A stretch of DNA of 7,315 bases from Acidobacteriota bacterium (GTDB lineage: Bacteria; Acidobacteriota; Blastocatellia; Pyrinomonadales; Pyrinomonadaceae), in NCBI GenBank assembly GCA_020199975.1, contig JAIVJP010000121.1, positions 1-7,315 of the forward strand, given 5' to 3'. Shown here in pieces: positions 5,431 to 7,315 of the stretch; within the stretch, counting starts at the first letter, position 1, and each line of letters begins with the position of its first letter. Below the pieces are notes generated by a model. That model worked only from the letters and a program-made list of their open reading frames with translations. It searched no databases and was not told the origin of the DNA. The position numbers and the translations under genes were made by a program.

Positions 5431-7212
5431 ATGATGTTGAAGAAGAGTTTGATTGTGACAATGATTTTGGGCGCTGCGCTATGGAGCGCAACGAGTGGAA
5501 ACGCCTCGAAGATTCAGTTGGGAGTTTCGCGCAGTGCGGAAGTTGAAAGCTCACTTCCCGGCGAGGAGCCGGCCATTGAAGTGAATGCGACCGCCGATGC
5601 GATCAGAATCAAGACGATTTATCCGGACTGGAACCAGACTCTTACCGATGAACAGAAAGGCCGCTACAACAATCCGGCGCTCGTTGACTACACCGTAACG
5701 GTCCCCCGTAACGCGCGTTTGGAGTCGGTCGATCTTGTGAATGGTTCGCTCGACGTCGATGGTGTCGAAGGTGATGTCAAAGCGTCGTCGGTGAACGGCC
5801 GGGTAACTGCCCGCGGCCTCGCGGGCGTAGCAAAACTCTCGACAGTTAACGGCAACCTTGAAGCAACTTTCACTAAGCTTGATGAGGCGAAGCCGATTTC
5901 GCTCGGGTCGGTCAACGGAAGTGTGACGCTGATCATTCCCTCGGACGCGAATGCAGTGGTAAGAGCGGGAACGGTTCACGGAGCCATCAGCAATGAGTTT
6001 GGCTTGAACGTTCAGCACGGGGATTACGTGGGCCACGAGCTTTACGGGCAACTCGGAGCCGGCGGGCCGCGGATAAGACTAGGAAATGTAAATGGCCGGA
6101 TCTCGATCAAGCATGCCCAGGACGGCCGTCCAGTAAGTACGGCTACGGGCTTGTTAACCACAAAAGACAAAGACAAGGACAAGAATAAAGGAGAGGGCGA
6201 AGGCGATGAGGATGATGAGGAGGCCCAGCGCAATATGAGCGCAGAGGAGCGACGCGAGGCCAAGGAGGCTCGCCGGGCGGAACGAACGCAGCGAGCCGAG
6301 GCCGCCAGGGTCAATCGTGAAGTGCAGGTTGAGGTGCAGCGCGAAGTCGAGCAGGCCATTCGCGAGGCTCAACGCGAAATCGCACGTGCCCAGAGAGAAA
6401 TTGAACGCGAGACCCAACGCGAGGTGCGGGAAAGAGTGCGTCGCGAAGTGAGAGGTCAATCGGAAGGCGTCGGGGAAGGCAAAGGCAGTGGAAGAGGATA
6501 TGGCCACAAGGGTGTTACCGAACGGGAGTCGAAGACCTTCTCAGTCGCCGGTTCGCCGCACGTGAACATCGTGACGTTCGACGGAGCGATAACTGTTCGG
6601 GGGTGGGATAAGTCGGAAGTGATGTACACGGCGACAAAGCGCGGGGGCGATGAGCAGGAGCTTAAGCAGGTAGCTATTCAGACAGAACAGCAAGGCTCAT
6701 CGGTTTCGATTATCGCGAAGTCTGAAGAGAACAACGGTGCGGCGTCGTTGGACGTCTATGTTCCGCGCAACTCGACGTTGCATGTTTCGTCACAGGATGG
6801 TGAGTTGAACCTGGAAGGCGTTTCGGGTGAGCTCACTCTGCGTACCGGTGATGGCTCAATCAAAGTCACCAATGGCGGAGGACAGTTGCAGGTTAATACC
6901 GGTGATGGAGAGATTCGGATCGCAAGCTTTGAGGGACAGGTCGACGCGCGCACGGGCGATGGCTCGATTTCTCTCGATGGAAAATTCACTGGGCTGGCGG
7001 CGCGAACGGGTGACGGGAATATCTCGCTGTCGGTTCCGGCGAATTCGGATTTCACGATAGAAACGAACGCCGAAGGTATAGACAACGCCGGCATGACCAT
7101 CTCTGAAGAAATCGCCCCGTCGAAGCGTGTGAAGCGATGGAGAGTAGGGCGCGGCGGCAACGTTTTCGTCCTTAACACGGGGGACGGAAGAATCGTTCTT
7201 AATTCGCGATGA
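5431..7212 (+). CDS. secreted two-block DUF4097 beta-solenoid protein with charged helical linker
   Basis: A 593-residue exported protein with an N-terminal signal peptide (MMLKKSLIVTMILGAALW core, likely cut near A25). Block 1 (about 75-235) is a solenoid of V-N-G turns: VNGSLDV, VNGRVTA, VNGNLEA, VNGSVTL, VHGAISN, VNGRISI. A linker follows, with KDKDKDK and acidic residues (245-265) and then about 70 residues (270-341) made mostly of Arg, Glu, Ala and Gln, predicted to form a long single helix or coiled coil. Block 2 (about 370-593) has GAITVRGWDKSEV, close to the GSISVHGWDKNEV of the frameshifted gene upstream. Five exact 18-residue turns of the QDG/TGDG type follow, and a last TGDGRIVL closes the protein. 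DUF4097 domains are beta-helical and occur in envelope-associated proteins. Ligand and role are unknown here. The start was chosen at ATG 5431; ATG 5434 is equally possible. Confidence 0.93.
   Translation: MMLKKSLIVTMILGAALWSATSGNASKIQLGVSRSAEVESSLPGEEPAIEVNATADAIRIKTIYPDWNQTLTDEQKGRYNNPALVDYTVTVPRNARLESVDLVNGSLDVDGVEGDVKASSVNGRVTARGLAGVAKLSTVNGNLEATFTKLDEAKPISLGSVNGSVTLIIPSDANAVVRAGTVHGAISNEFGLNVQHGDYVGHELYGQLGAGGPRIRLGNVNGRISIKHAQDGRPVSTATGLLTTKDKDKDKNKGEGEGDEDDEEAQRNMSAEERREAKEARRAERTQRAEAARVNREVQVEVQREVEQAIREAQREIARAQREIERETQREVRERVRREVRGQSEGVGEGKGSGRGYGHKGVTERESKTFSVAGSPHVNIVTFDGAITVRGWDKSEVMYTATKRGGDEQELKQVAIQTEQQGSSVSIIAKSEENNGAASLDVYVPRNSTLHVSSQDGELNLEGVSGELTLRTGDGSIKVTNGGGQLQVNTGDGEIRIASFEGQVDARTGDGSISLDGKFTGLAARTGDGNISLSVPANSDFTIETNAEGIDNAGMTISEEIAPSKRVKRWRVGRGGNVFVLNTGDGRIVLNSR
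6790..7059 (+). repeat. five tandem 54-bp (18-residue) solenoid repeats
   Basis: The codon before each Q/G-D-G turn falls at 6790, 6844, 6898, 6952 and 7006, exactly 54 bases apart. The later units share ACSGGYGAYGG-like DNA (for example ACCGGTGATGG at 6844 and 6898) but differ elsewhere. This indicates old tandem duplication with strict length conservation, as expected for one solenoid coil per unit. Confidence 0.85.
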
Positions 7213-7236
7213 GATTAAATCAGAGTGACGTTACCT

Positions 7237-7315
7237 ATGAAAAGAGTATTCTGGATTCTCAGCGTACTGAGTTTCTTCACGCCCACCGCTTTCGGCCAGG
7301 TGCCTGTTGCTAAGT
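7237..7315 (+). CDS. secreted protein, N terminus only (runs off window)
   Basis: ATG 7237 opens a frame that continues to the window edge (26 full codons). The sequence MKRVFWILSVLSFF followed by TPTAFG-Q is a good signal peptide, with a likely cut after the AFG at residues 18-20. It begins 24 nt after the stop of the two-solenoid gene, with AGAGTG about 9 nt before the start, so it is probably in the same operon. The mature protein is not visible, so no function can be given. Too short to exclude chance completely. Confidence 0.6.
   Translation, partial: MKRVFWILSVLSFFTPTAFGQVPVAK

Noticed and set aside
6042..6507. Minus-strand frames opposite the charged linker
   Set aside because: The Ser/Leu/Phe-rich products are the antisense of the Arg/Glu/Lys-rich helix of the DUF4097 protein.

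Overview
The window (about 55% G+C by eye) looks like a chromosomal segment of an Acidobacteriota-type bacterium, most likely near Blastocatellia/Pyrinomonadales. That placement is an inference from three things: an ECF sigma/anti-sigma pair followed by secreted DUF4097 proteins, the style of the anti-sigma periplasmic domain, and the palindromic intergenic repeats. No single marker proves it.

Layout. Positions 1-306 carry no convincing gene. They hold two diverged, inverted copies of an 80-92 bp palindrome-rich repeat next to the 3' end of hemE. On the minus strand, 307-1407 is hemE (uroporphyrinogen decarboxylase, haem biosynthesis). A 201 bp divergent intergenic region (1408-1608) holds a candidate sigma70-type promoter with a perfect palindrome over its predicted start point.

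From 1609 everything reads rightward: an ECF sigma factor (1609-2172), a one-base-overlapping zinc-finger anti-sigma factor with one membrane span (2172-3059), a secreted DUF4097 beta-solenoid protein broken by one frameshift (3082-4111), a gene-poor stretch (4112-4714) containing a series of four hairpins about 50 nt apart, an unrecognised low-confidence ORF with a perfect in-frame 24-bp tandem duplication (4715-5383), a large secreted protein with two DUF4097-like solenoid blocks joined by a charged and probably helical linker (5431-7212), and the first 26 codons of another secreted protein (7237 to the edge).

How the parts fit. The sigma and anti-sigma genes are translationally coupled and very probably form a membrane-to-transcription switch. 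The DUF4097 proteins are exported and are plausible targets or partners in a cell-envelope response, by analogy with DUF4097 domains in other envelope-stress loci. This is inferred from gene order only. The hemE gene is ordinary housekeeping. The most distinctive items are the two-solenoid protein with its Arg/Glu-rich helix, the frameshifted paralogue, the operator-like palindrome at the sigma promoter, and two unrelated-looking palindromic repeat systems.
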